Assembly (NCBI GenBank): GCA_041191145.1
Contig: JBEEPK010000040.1
Coordinates: forward strand, 1 to 19,043
DNA length: 19,043 nucleotides
From: UBA961 sp041191145
Lineage (GTDB): Bacteria; Bacteroidota; Ignavibacteria; Kapaibacteriales; UBA961
Direction of reading: 5' to 3'
Of this stretch, positions 1 through 7,023 are shown in pieces. Each line of letters starts with the position of its first letter. The first letter of the stretch is position 1. The notes below the pieces were generated by a model. It was not told where the DNA came from. It saw nothing but the letters and a program-made list of their open reading frames with translations, and ran no database searches. The translations under genes and the position numbers were made by a program.

Positions 1-33
1 TTTTTCTTTGAATATTACACAGGTAGATTGATC

Positions 34-300
34 ATGGCAGAAGTTCGACCCGAAGAGATCTCCGCTATTTTACGCCGACAGCTTTCCGGCTTCGAGAATG
101 AAGCCGACATCTATGAGGTCGGGACAGTTCTTCAAGTGGGTGACGGTGTTGCTCGCGTTTATGGATTGACAAAAGTTCAGGCATCGGAATTGGTTGAATT
201 CCCAAATGGTGTCATGGGCATGGTGCTCAATCTTGAAGAAGATAATGTGGGTGTGATTCTCTTTGGAGATGATCGCCTCGTGAAAGAAGGTGACACGTGA
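34..300 (+). CDS. atpA: F1 ATP synthase subunit alpha, N-terminal fragment (frameshifted atpA)
   Basis: This is the N-terminal part of the alpha subunit of F1Fo ATP synthase, a regulatory and structural subunit of the F1 hexamer on the cytoplasmic face of the membrane. The start at 34 (MAEVRPEEIS) matches the usual AtpA N-terminus and follows an AGGT at 21-24; a TTG at 28 is in frame but less likely. The fragment covers the first beta-barrel domain (GDGVARVYGL, then NLEEDNVGVILFGDDR) and stops at TGA 298-300, just after KEGDT. In intact AtpA proteins this is followed by a VKRTGRIxxVPVG segment, which is missing here. The protein continues in another frame from about 299. The two frames fit one gene that has lost about 38 nt. 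It cannot make a working subunit alone. Confidence 0.9.
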   Translation: MAEVRPEEISAILRRQLSGFENEADIYEVGTVLQVGDGVARVYGLTKVQASELVEFPNGVMGMVLNLEEDNVGVILFGDDRLVKEGDT

Positions 301-1555
301 AGCATTGCTTGGACGCGTTGTAAATCCTTTGGGCGTGCCCATCGATGGCAAAGGTCCTGTTTTAACGAACCAAACTTTGCCTATCGAGCGTAAAGCTTTG
401 GGTGTAATCGAGCGTCAGCCGGTTACTGAACCATTGCAAACAGGTCTCAAGGCAATAGATGCTTTGATTCCAATTGGTCGTGGTCAGCGCGAATTGATCA
501 TCGGTGATCGTCAGACAGGTAAGACTGTTGTTGCACTCGATACGATCATCAATCAAAAATATACTCATACAGAAGAAGCCAAGAAACTTGGTATTAATCC
601 GGTGTACTGTATTTATGTAGCGATCGGACAAAAAGGTTCAACTGTAGCCAATGTTGTTGCAACTCTTGAAAAATATGGCGCGATGGATTATACAATCATC
701 GTAGCTGCGAATGCTGCCGATCCTGCTCCACTTCAATTCATTGCACCATATTGCGGTGCATCGATGGGTGAATTCTTCCGTGATTCAGGTCGCCACTCAC
801 TTGTGATTTATGATGATTTGACAAAGCAGGCTGCTGCTTATCGTCAGGTTTCATTGCTCCTTCGTCGTCCACCGGGACGTGAGGCATATCCTGGCGATAT
901 TTTCTATCTGCATAGTCGCTTGCTCGAGCGTGCAGCGAAACTCAGTGATGCACTCGGCGGCGGTTCAATGACGGCTCTTCCTGTTATTGAAACTCAAGCC
1001 GGTGATGTTTCCGCATATATTCCAACGAATGTTATCTCCATCACAGATGGTCAGATCTATCTTGAATCCAATTTGTTCAATGCTGGCGTTCGTCCCGCTT
1101 TGAATGTTGGTATCTCTGTTTCTCGTGTGGGTGGTAATGCTCAAATCAAAGCGATGAAGCGTGTTGCGGGTCCTTTGAAATTGGAACTCGCGATGTTCCG
1201 CGAATTGGAAGCATTTGCAAAGTTCGGTTCAGATCTTGATAAATCCACAATGCAACAATTGCGTCGCGGTGGACGATTGACCGAGATCTTGAAGCAACAG
1301 CAATATTCCCCTGTTACTCTTGAAAGACAAATTGCACTCGTGTTTGCCGCTACAAATGGGTATCTCGATGAGATTCCGGTTGAGAATTGTCGTGAATTCG
1401 AAAATGAATTCCTTGAACTCATGGAAACAAAGCATAAAGCTCTTTTATTCTCAATCGTGGAAGTAAAAGATCTCACAGATTCGATCAAGAAAGACTTGAA
1501 TGAAGTGCTAACTACATTCACAGAAAGATTCAAAGCGATACGCGGAATCAATTGA
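290..1555 (+). CDS. atpA: F1 ATP synthase subunit alpha, main part (frameshifted atpA)
   Basis: This is the rest of AtpA, from EALLGRVVNPLG onward. It contains the nucleotide-binding domain with the P-loop GDRQTGKT (residues 72-79 of this fragment), the SGRHSLVIYDDLTKQ and LLLRRPPGREAYPGD blocks, the ISVSRVGG segment near the catalytic interface, and the C-terminal helical domain ending in ERFKAIRGIN. Fragment one (89 aa), a missing stretch of about 13 residues and this part add up to roughly 520 aa, a normal alpha length. The GTG at 290 is the first possible start in this frame and overlaps the end of fragment one by 11 nt, but it is probably not a natural start because true homology begins at about 299. 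hldD follows after 21 nt and atpG after that, so this is part of an atp gene cluster. Confidence 0.93.
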   Translation: MTREALLGRVVNPLGVPIDGKGPVLTNQTLPIERKALGVIERQPVTEPLQTGLKAIDALIPIGRGQRELIIGDRQTGKTVVALDTIINQKYTHTEEAKKLGINPVYCIYVAIGQKGSTVANVVATLEKYGAMDYTIIVAANAADPAPLQFIAPYCGASMGEFFRDSGRHSLVIYDDLTKQAAAYRQVSLLLRRPPGREAYPGDIFYLHSRLLERAAKLSDALGGGSMTALPVIETQAGDVSAYIPTNVISITDGQIYLESNLFNAGVRPALNVGISVSRVGGNAQIKAMKRVAGPLKLELAMFRELEAFAKFGSDLDKSTMQQLRRGGRLTEILKQQQYSPVTLERQIALVFAATNGYLDEIPVENCREFENEFLELMETKHKALLFSIVEVKDLTDSIKKDLNEVLTTFTERFKAIRGIN

Positions 1556-1576
1556 TAATATAGGAAATCTTGTCCC

Positions 1577-2548
1577 ATGATTGCAGTCACAGGAGCCGCC
1601 GGATTCATCGGTAGTTGTTTCGTGAAAACGCTCAATGAAAAAGGGTATCATGATATACTTATCATAGATTCTTTGGAACAAGATGATCGTTGGAATAATC
1701 TCGTGAAAAAACGCTTTCGAGGCATTGAGCATCCGGAGGTGTTCAAGAGAAAATGCTCCGAAGGACAATATGATGCGAGTGATATCTCGGCATTGATTCA
1801 TTTGGGTGCTTGTTCATCCACCACTGAGCGCAATGCGGAATATCTTCTTGAAAACAATTATCGTTATAGCATGGCCATGGCACAATTTGCCATGGCACAT
1901 GATATACCGTTCATCTATGCCAGCAGTGCCGCAACGTATGGTGGTGGTGAGCAAGGCTATGATGATGCTTCCTCGATAGGTCTTCGTCCTTTGAACATGT
2001 ATGGATATTCCAAGCAACTGTTTGATGAATGGATGATTGACAATGGCTATGATTCATCTGCCATTGGCATCAAATTCTTCAATGTGTTTGGTCCGAATGA
2101 ATATCACAAAGGCGATATGGCCAGCATGATTTACAAATCATGGAAACAAGTGATGTCGCAAGGATATATCTCACTATTTGCCTCAGATATTTCCGAATAT
2201 CCTGATGGCGGACAAATGCGAGATTTTATCTATGTGAAAGATGCTTGCGAAGTCATGTGGAAGATGCTTAATGAGAAATCACCCAAAGGCATTGTGAATC
2301 TAGGAACAGGCAAAGCGCGAACATGGAATGATTTGGCAGGTTCGGTATTCAAAGCGCTCGGCAAAGAAATTGATATTCGATATGTGTCCATGCCTGATTC
2401 ACTGAAAGGACAATATCAATATTACACTCAGGCAGAAATGAAGAAATTGCAAGCTTCAACATCTGCACATGATTTTATGGAATTGGAAGATAGCATTGGT
2501 GATTATGTGATCAATCATTTGCAAGATTCCACAAAACGATACTATTGA
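1577..2548 (+). CDS. hldD: ADP-L-glycero-D-manno-heptose 6-epimerase
   Basis: This extended short-chain dehydrogenase/reductase inverts C6 of ADP-D-glycero-beta-D-manno-heptose. It is the last step in making the ADP-heptose used for the LPS inner core. The 323-aa length is close to the 310 aa of E. coli HldD (RfaD). Visible landmarks are the N-terminal nucleotide-binding GAAGFIG (residues 6-12), GACSSTTE (about 78-84), YASSAATYGG (114-123), the YxxxK motif YGYSK (142-146), FNVFGPNEYHKG, NLGTGKARTWNDLAG and LKGQYQYYTQAEM. Together these point to HldD rather than GalE or another sugar epimerase. The ATG at 1577 follows an AGGA at 1562-1565. The gene lies 21 nt after atpA and 26 nt before atpG, so it is probably cotranscribed with ATP synthase genes, an unusual place for it. 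It implies an LPS-bearing, two-membrane cell. Confidence 0.93.
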   Translation: MIAVTGAAGFIGSCFVKTLNEKGYHDILIIDSLEQDDRWNNLVKKRFRGIEHPEVFKRKCSEGQYDASDISALIHLGACSSTTERNAEYLLENNYRYSMAMAQFAMAHDIPFIYASSAATYGGGEQGYDDASSIGLRPLNMYGYSKQLFDEWMIDNGYDSSAIGIKFFNVFGPNEYHKGDMASMIYKSWKQVMSQGYISLFASDISEYPDGGQMRDFIYVKDACEVMWKMLNEKSPKGIVNLGTGKARTWNDLAGSVFKALGKEIDIRYVSMPDSLKGQYQYYTQAEMKKLQASTSAHDFMELEDSIGDYVINHLQDSTKRYY

Positions 2549-2574
2549 CATACATTTTTACTTGAAGCATAGAT

Positions 2575-3453
2575 ATGGCAACACTGAGAGATATACGCAA
2601 TCGCATTACAGCTGTGAAAAACACTGCAAAGATTACCTCTGCAATGCGCATGGTTGCTGCGGCAAAATTGCGCAGAGCGCAGGAAGCGATTTTATCGACA
2701 AGACCATATACCGATAAGTTTTCCGAAGTACTGTCAAATTTGGCAGGCTCTGCTTCAGAAGACTATTTTCATCCTTTGCTTCGTAAACCCGAAGTCATCA
2801 AACATATTGCTATTGTCGTGATTTCCTCCGACCGTGGATTATGCGGAAGTTTTAATACGAATGTTCTTCGTTTGGCTCAGCAATATATCGAGCAAACTGT
2901 TCCGGCAGAGTTTCCGCAAGCGAAAGTCAGTGTTGTTGCAGTAGGTAGAAGATCAAGTCAATTCTTCGCAAAAAGCTCTCACACTGTACTAGCCTCCTAT
3001 CCTGAGGTATTCGCACAATTGAAGTTTGCAACTGCTTCCGAGATTGCAGGTATTGTGGCGAATGGATTCATCAATGAAGAATTCGATCGAGTTATGATTT
3101 TCAATAATGAATTCAAATCGATCATCAAGCAAGAAACAACATGTAAGCAATTATTGCCTGTTGAATCAGTTGCCAATGAATCTGCCAAAAATAATGATTA
3201 TATATTCGAGCCAACTCGCAGTGATATCATGGATGCAATTCTTCCGAAATTTGTGAATACACTCGTATGGAAGGGATTGCTCGAGTCAAATGCTGCAGAA
3301 CAAGCAGCAAGAATGATGGCGATGGAAAGTGCAACGACAAATGCACGCGATCTCATTCGTTCATTGCAATTGTCCTATAATAAGGCTCGTCAAGCATCCA
3401 TCACAACCGAAATGCTAGAAATCGTTGGTGGAGCTGAAGCTTTGAAGGCATAA
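2575..3453 (+). CDS. atpG: F1 ATP synthase subunit gamma
   Basis: This is the central rotor shaft of F1. It turns inside the alpha3beta3 ring and couples proton flow through Fo to ATP synthesis. The N-terminal helix MATLRDIRNRITAVKNTAKIT followed by AMRMVAAAKLRRAQ (to about residue 35), the middle VISSDRGLCGSFN block (about 82-94), and the C-terminal helix with ESATTNARDLI, YNKARQASITTE and MLEIVGGAEALKA are all AtpG signatures. The length of 292 aa is normal. There is no clear Shine-Dalgarno sequence before the ATG at 2575, as for several core genes here. It follows hldD by 26 nt. It appears to be the last gene of this unit, since a 130-nt gap leads to an unrelated lipoprotein. atpD, atpC, atpH and the Fo genes are not downstream. 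atpH and Fo genes may lie upstream of the window. Confidence 0.96.
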   Translation: MATLRDIRNRITAVKNTAKITSAMRMVAAAKLRRAQEAILSTRPYTDKFSEVLSNLAGSASEDYFHPLLRKPEVIKHIAIVVISSDRGLCGSFNTNVLRLAQQYIEQTVPAEFPQAKVSVVAVGRRSSQFFAKSSHTVLASYPEVFAQLKFATASEIAGIVANGFINEEFDRVMIFNNEFKSIIKQETTCKQLLPVESVANESAKNNDYIFEPTRSDIMDAILPKFVNTLVWKGLLESNAAEQAARMMAMESATTNARDLIRSLQLSYNKARQASITTEMLEIVGGAEALKA

Positions 3454-3583
3454 AAGGTATCAAAACGACCTATTTCTGTTGTTTTTTACTTTTTTTAACA
3501 TTCTTTAGAGCTTTTTTGTGGTGTAGGACTGAGGTTTCAGTGTAATTTCGTGTATTATTATGTACACAATTTTAAGGTTTAAT

Positions 3584-4285
3584 ATGAAAAAGAATTTCAT
3601 GAGCATATTGCTCGCAAGTTTCGTGTTCTTCGGTCTTGCAACATTTGCTTCAAGTTGCAAAGATGATTCATGCGTGAATCCTACTGAAACTGCTGCGATT
3701 GTTGATGTTGATGTATTTGACATCGATGCGACATATGCAAAAGTGTTTTCAGGTAATGGTGATGTCATTGAACAAAATGATCCACGCGGTGGTGGACCTG
3801 GCAAGCGCGATACAGTTCGTGGTGGTGGTCGTGATACAGTTAAGCGTGACACATCTTCAAGACCAATGCCATGGCAATCTGTTCTTCCTTGCCTGAAGCT
3901 CACTCCTGAACAAAATGCAAAATTGCGTGAATTCATGATGGCACAACGCGAATGTGAGAAGGCCGCTCGTGAGCAATTCCGTACTGAATTAGAGCCATTG
4001 CGTAGAGCACAGAAAGCAGCTATGGATGCAATTCGTGCAGATCTCAAAGCAGGTACAATCACTCGTGAAGAAGCAAATGCAAAAGTGAAAGCCCTCAATG
4101 AACGCATGAAAAATGCAACTCAAGAAGCTGAAGCTAAAGTAAGAGCCGCAGTGAAAGCATGCATGGATAGATTCTTTTCGAGACTCGAATCAATCTTAAC
4201 ACCCGAGCAACTCGCTTTGTGGAATGAATGGAAGAGAACAGGTAAATCTCCTTGTCCAAAAGATTCAATAGGTGTAAGACCATAA
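3584..4285 (+). CDS. LTxxQ-motif lipoprotein, paralog 1 of 3
   Basis: This is a 233-aa predicted lipoprotein. The start at 3584 (MKKNFMS) follows AAGG at 3574-3577 and gives a proper signal peptide; an upstream in-frame ATG at 3560 would spoil it. The lipobox is ASSC with Cys25. An acidic spacer and a Gly/Arg/Asp-rich linker (about 68-92) lead to a helical, charged domain (about 98-224). That domain has LTPEQ at 106-110 and again at 205-209, reminiscent of the LTxxQ motifs of Spy/CpxP-type periplasmic chaperones. Cys103, Cys124, Cys193 and Cys224 have the same spacing as in the next gene (21, 69 and 31 residues), so disulphides are plausible. It shares CLKLT, CEKAAREQFR and LWNEWK-type blocks with the following paralog. 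The function is unknown. A Spy/CpxP-like envelope stress role is only a guess from the motifs. It is closed by a strong terminator. Confidence 0.85.
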   Translation: MKKNFMSILLASFVFFGLATFASSCKDDSCVNPTETAAIVDVDVFDIDATYAKVFSGNGDVIEQNDPRGGGPGKRDTVRGGGRDTVKRDTSSRPMPWQSVLPCLKLTPEQNAKLREFMMAQRECEKAAREQFRTELEPLRRAQKAAMDAIRADLKAGTITREEANAKVKALNERMKNATQEAEAKVRAAVKACMDRFFSRLESILTPEQLALWNEWKRTGKSPCPKDSIGVRP

Positions 4286-4310
4286 GTCTTTACATCCTGA
4301 CCTAAATCAT

Positions 4311-4340
4311 AGCCTCATCCAAATGGATGGGGCTTTTTTT
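4311..4340 (+). terminator. Rho-independent terminator after lipoprotein 1
   Basis: A 10-bp stem runs from AGCCTCATCC (4311-4320) to GGATGGGGCT (4325-4334), with one T-G wobble and an AAAT loop. It runs into a T tract from 4334. It lies 25 nt after the stop codon at 4285 and ends the transcription unit of the first LTxxQ lipoprotein. Confidence 0.92.
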
Positions 4341-4567
4341 ATTATATGTGTAACTGATCGTGATTATCATTGTTACTCTACTCAATAAGGGAAATGATGG
4401 ATGAAAAAAGAATTTGAAACGTAGTGTAACCAAGCTTCATCATCATTGTTATTACTTTTGAAACACATGAAAACATTTGAACGAGAGGTTCAGTCAGATC
4501 GCCGGCAATCTGCTAGACAGCTCACCAAATACAGAATACCTTTTAACTTTATATAAGGAATAGAACA

Positions 4568-5278
4568 ATGAACAAACTGATCACAAAAAGCATGTTTATG
4601 CTTGCAGCAGTGTTCGTGACAGTATTTGCATCAAGCTGTACTGATCAACTTTCAACAATTTCTCCTGTTGATAATTCAACAGAAATGTTTGCATCAGCAT
4701 TTGATGTGGAATCAATGGCTACTTCTATCATTGATGACAATGATCAAGGAATGTTTGCAAAAGGAGATCGTCGCGGTAAAGGTCCCGGCCGTGGACATGG
4801 AAAAGATGATCGCGATAGCAGTGGAAAACATGATGGAATTAGTCCAAAGCGAGCACATCTTCGTGCCGTGATTGATTGCTTGAAACTTACTGAAGATCAA
4901 ATGAAGCAAGTTCAGGCTTTGCATCAAGCAAAACATGATTGTGAAAAAGCAGCAAGAGAACAGTTTAGAGCTATAGCTGGTCCTATTCGTCAAGAAGAAA
5001 AAGCATTGCACAAATCGCTTCATGAGCAATTGAAAGCAGGTACCTTGACAAGAGCTGAAGCCAATGCACAATTAGAAGCATTTAAAGCAAAGAATGCAGC
5101 TGTAATGCAGTCTGCGATTGAAACCATGAAAACAACTGTCAGAGCATGCAATGATACTTTGCTAGCAGGAATCGAAGCACTTCTCACTCCTGAGCAATTG
5201 TTACTTTGGAATCAATGGAAAGCAACCGGTACAAATCCATGTGACACTCCGTCCAAAGGCGATGTCATAGGTGGATGA
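4568..5278 (+). CDS. LTxxQ-motif lipoprotein, paralog 2 of 3
   Basis: This 236-aa predicted lipoprotein is clearly paralogous to the gene before it. The ATG at 4568 follows TAAGGAAT. The signal peptide ends in lipobox ASSC (Cys24). A spacer with a Gly/Lys/Arg/Asp-rich linker (about 66-90) precedes the helical domain, which has LTEDQ (107-111) and LTPEQ (206-210). Cys104, Cys125, Cys194 and Cys225 are spaced 21, 69 and 31 residues apart, exactly as in paralog 1. CEKAAREQFR is identical in both proteins, and LWNQWKATGTNPC matches LWNEWKRTGKSPC. Its own 282-nt upstream gap and its own terminator suggest independent transcription. The family resembles Spy/CpxP-type proteins only in its LTxxQ motifs and helical, charged character. 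The role is unknown, probably in the periplasm or envelope. Confidence 0.85.
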   Translation: MNKLITKSMFMLAAVFVTVFASSCTDQLSTISPVDNSTEMFASAFDVESMATSIIDDNDQGMFAKGDRRGKGPGRGHGKDDRDSSGKHDGISPKRAHLRAVIDCLKLTEDQMKQVQALHQAKHDCEKAAREQFRAIAGPIRQEEKALHKSLHEQLKAGTLTRAEANAQLEAFKAKNAAVMQSAIETMKTTVRACNDTLLAGIEALLTPEQLLLWNQWKATGTNPCDTPSKGDVIGG

Positions 5279-5300
5279 TTGATATAATCGAAATATTTCA

Positions 5301-5334
5301 TGCCTCAATCTTTGTTGATTGAGGCATTTTTTTT
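5301..5334 (+). terminator. Rho-independent terminator after lipoprotein 2
   Basis: A perfect 10-bp stem, TGCCTCAATC (5301-5310) with GATTGAGGCA (5317-5326), has a TTTGTT loop and is followed by eight T's. It lies 22 nt after the stop of the second LTxxQ lipoprotein. Confidence 0.94.
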
Positions 5335-5345
5335 ATTAAAAAGTG

Positions 5346-5353
5346 TATATTTG
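5346..5353 (+). promoter_or_regulatory. Possible -7 element (TATATTTG) for lipoprotein 3
   Basis: TATATTTG matches the TAnnTTTG -7 consensus of Bacteroidota primary sigma factors. It lies 37 nt before the start at 5391 and just past the preceding terminator, which is where a promoter for paralog 3 would be needed. No TTTG is present at the right -33 spacing, so support is partial. Confidence 0.35.
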
Positions 5354-5390
5354 TTCTATCTTTAATCATAATGAAATCAAGGAATTGGCG

Positions 5391-6107
5391 ATGAAACAGT
5401 TATTGCAAATCCTATTTGTTGCATTGATGGTCTCCCTAATCGGTTGTTCCAATACTATTGAACCGACAGATCCGATGAGCGGCTTGGAATATTCCGCTTC
5501 AATTTCAAAAGGTAATCCTACTAATGATTCATTCTTTTCACAAGATGATGATGATTCTTGTGGTGAAGGGAAAGAAAGACAATTGTCATCAATCTCATTT
5601 GAAAAAATGATTGATTGTTTGGGATTGAGCGAGAGCCAAAAAGCTGCTTTGAATGCATTGAAAATTGAAAATGACAAAGCATGTAAGTCAGCAAATGAGA
5701 AATTGAAAGAAGCAAAAAACAATGCATTAAAATCTTTTCTTGCAGAAGAAGCAAAAAACAAAGCATCCGGAAAGAAAGATTCTGAAAAAAGATCAATCTA
5801 TGAACGCTTGAAGAAAATCTATAATGAGGCAACTACAAAAGCAGAAGCTGCCTACAAATCAAGTTTGAAAAACCACAATAAGAAGTTTTACGATTCTTTC
5901 TGCACAATCTTGACTGCTGAACAAATCGCCAAGTTAAATTTGTGGCTTTCAGGCAAGAATCCTTGTGATACAACAAATACAGGTGGAACTGGTACCGGTG
6001 ATACAGGTTCCGGTACAATCGGTTCAGGTGGAACAGGTTCCGGTGATACTGGCTCAGGTGATACAGGATCCGGCGGAACAGGTACCGGTATTGGATCTGG
6101 CGGATAA
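5391..6107 (+). CDS. LTxxQ-motif lipoprotein, paralog 3 of 3, with Gly/Thr/Ser repeat tail
   Basis: This is a 238-aa predicted lipoprotein. The start at 5391 (MKQLLQ) is chosen over a GTG at 5343 because it follows AAGGA and begins the signal peptide, which ends in LIGC (Cys19). It is a more diverged member of the trio: CLGLSESQ (76-83) and LTAEQ (174-178) replace the LTxxQ blocks, and NPCDT (190-194) is shared with paralog 2. Three domain cysteines remain, but the one aligned with Cys193/Cys194 of the other two is His162, and a new Cys171 lies nine residues later. The domain is very Lys-rich. From about residue 197 the protein ends in a low-complexity Gly/Thr/Ser/Asp tail of GSGDT/GSGGT-like units that is absent from its paralogs. 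The function is unknown. The tail could be an extended surface linker or a product of repeat slippage. Confidence 0.82.
   Translation: MKQLLQILFVALMVSLIGCSNTIEPTDPMSGLEYSASISKGNPTNDSFFSQDDDDSCGEGKERQLSSISFEKMIDCLGLSESQKAALNALKIENDKACKSANEKLKEAKNNALKSFLAEEAKNKASGKKDSEKRSIYERLKKIYNEATTKAEAAYKSSLKNHNKKFYDSFCTILTAEQIAKLNLWLSGKNPCDTTNTGGTGTGDTGSGTIGSGGTGSGDTGSGDTGSGGTGTGIGSGG
5979..6105 (+). repeat. Degenerate Gly-Thr/Ser coding repeat
   Basis: Short, imperfect 6- to 15-nt units of the GGTACCGG/GGTTCCGG kind encode about 40 residues of Gly, Thr, Ser and Asp at the C-terminus of paralog 3. The reading frame is kept throughout. On the opposite strand the same DNA reads as a Pro/Val-rich open frame, which is a shadow. 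Confidence 0.7.
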
Positions 6108-6135
6108 TTTCTGATCCCACATGATTTTTTACAAG

Positions 6136-6166
6136 AACTCCGACCCATGTCGGAGTTTTCTTTTTT
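6136..6166 (+). terminator. Rho-independent terminator after lipoprotein 3
   Basis: A perfect 9-bp stem, AACTCCGAC (6136-6144) with GTCGGAGTT (6149-6157), has a CCAT loop and is followed by TTCTTTTTT. It ends the third LTxxQ lipoprotein unit and separates it from the mlaE cluster. Confidence 0.93.
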
Positions 6167-6197
6167 ATCCCTCTACAAAACTCATTGAGACTTTCTG

Positions 6198-6205
6198 TAA
6201 TTTTG
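6198..6205 (+). promoter_or_regulatory. Possible -7 element (TAATTTTG) upstream of mlaE
   Basis: TAATTTTG fits the TAnnTTTG consensus and lies 29 nt before the ATG at 6235, just beyond the terminator of the previous gene. No matching -33 TTG was found at the usual distance, so this is a position-based suggestion. Confidence 0.3.
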
Positions 6206-6234
6206 TGAAATCTTGTTTGACCAAATAGAACATT

Positions 6235-7014
6235 ATGACTGATTTCTTGGCATTGATTGGCAGAAAAGTGACCGGATTTTTTCGACAAATCGGTCAAATC
6301 ACGATACTGCTCATGCGCGTCATTCGATATCTGCCGAGGGTTCATAAAGACCGTCGATTGGTGCTCGAACAAATGTCAATCGTTGGCACAGAATCTCTCC
6401 CGCTTGTTGTGCTCATCGGTGCTTTCACCGGTGCCATCGCCGCTTTGCAAGCCACAAATCTCTTCGCAAAATTCAATCTCATCGGTATTGCCAGACCATT
6501 CATTGGTGGTTCGATTTCCACAGTAGTATTTACGGAACTAACTCCTGTTTTGACTGCACTCGTCATTGCAGGTCGCGTGGGTGGAGCCATTGCCGCACAA
6601 ATAGGAACCATGCAAGTGTCAGAGCAAGTGGATGCTCTGGAAATGATGGCAATTGACAAAAATCGATATCTTGCCATGCCACGCGTTGTTGCCGCACTCA
6701 CAATGATGCCGGTTCTTGCTGTATTTTCCAATCTTGTGGCTCTCATTGGTGCATATCTTCTCACTTCACTGAAATTTGATTTTTCCTTTGATATATTCTT
6801 TGATTCCATTCAGCGCTTCTTTCAGATTTCAGAAGTTGTGCAGAGTTTGTTCAAATCCATGATCTTTGGCGGTGTCACCTCACTCGTAGGATGCCATGTG
6901 GGTTTCAGAACAGAAGGTGGTGCAGAAGGCGTTGGTAGATCCACCGTTCAAGCATTTACCATTTCTGCGGCAACCATTCTCATTTTGGATGCAGTCTTCG
7001 GATATATTTTTTAA
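6235..7014 (+). CDS. mlaE: MlaE-family ABC lipid-transport permease
   Basis: This is a 259-aa inner-membrane permease of the MlaE (YrbE) family, which works with an MlaF ATPase and an MlaD-type MCE protein to move phospholipids between the inner and outer membranes. Evidence is the N-terminal amphipathic segment, SLPLVVLIGAFTGAIAALQ, the family core ELTPVLTALVIAGRVGGAIA followed by AQIGTMQVSEQVDALEMM (about residues 100-138), and later membrane segments ending in TISAATILILDAVFGYIF. The length is typical. No Shine-Dalgarno sequence is obvious. Unlike many Bacteroidota loci, no mlaF or mlaD follows; the next gene is a TPR protein 10 nt downstream, so the partners must lie elsewhere. Substrate specificity cannot be read from the sequence, so the symbol denotes the family. 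Confidence 0.92.
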   Translation: MTDFLALIGRKVTGFFRQIGQITILLMRVIRYLPRVHKDRRLVLEQMSIVGTESLPLVVLIGAFTGAIAALQATNLFAKFNLIGIARPFIGGSISTVVFTELTPVLTALVIAGRVGGAIAAQIGTMQVSEQVDALEMMAIDKNRYLAMPRVVAALTMMPVLAVFSNLVALIGAYLLTSLKFDFSFDIFFDSIQRFFQISEVVQSLFKSMIFGGVTSLVGCHVGFRTEGGAEGVGRSTVQAFTISAATILILDAVFGYIF

Positions 7015-7023
7015 ATCGATTCA

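Noticed and set aside
1141..1635. 164-aa open frame on the minus strand across the 3' end of atpA and the start of hldD
   Set aside because: It lies opposite strongly conserved coding sequence, has a Ser/Arg/Cys-rich composition and no recognisable motif, so it is a shadow frame.
3454..3520. Possible terminator after atpG (AGGT/ACCT followed by T-rich DNA)
   Set aside because: The stem is only 4 bp and the T runs are interrupted, so it falls well short of the other terminators in the window.
3505..4107. 200-aa minus-strand open frame over lipoprotein 1
   Set aside because: The + strand encodes a convincing lipoprotein with signal peptide, ribosome binding site and terminator. The reverse frame is rich in Ser/Arg/Ala from codon complementarity.
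5888..6148. Pro/Val/Glu-rich minus-strand open frame (PEPVSPEPV-like repeats)
   Set aside because: It is the complement of the Gly/Thr/Ser repeat of lipoprotein 3. The + strand frame has the signal peptide and homology to its neighbours.
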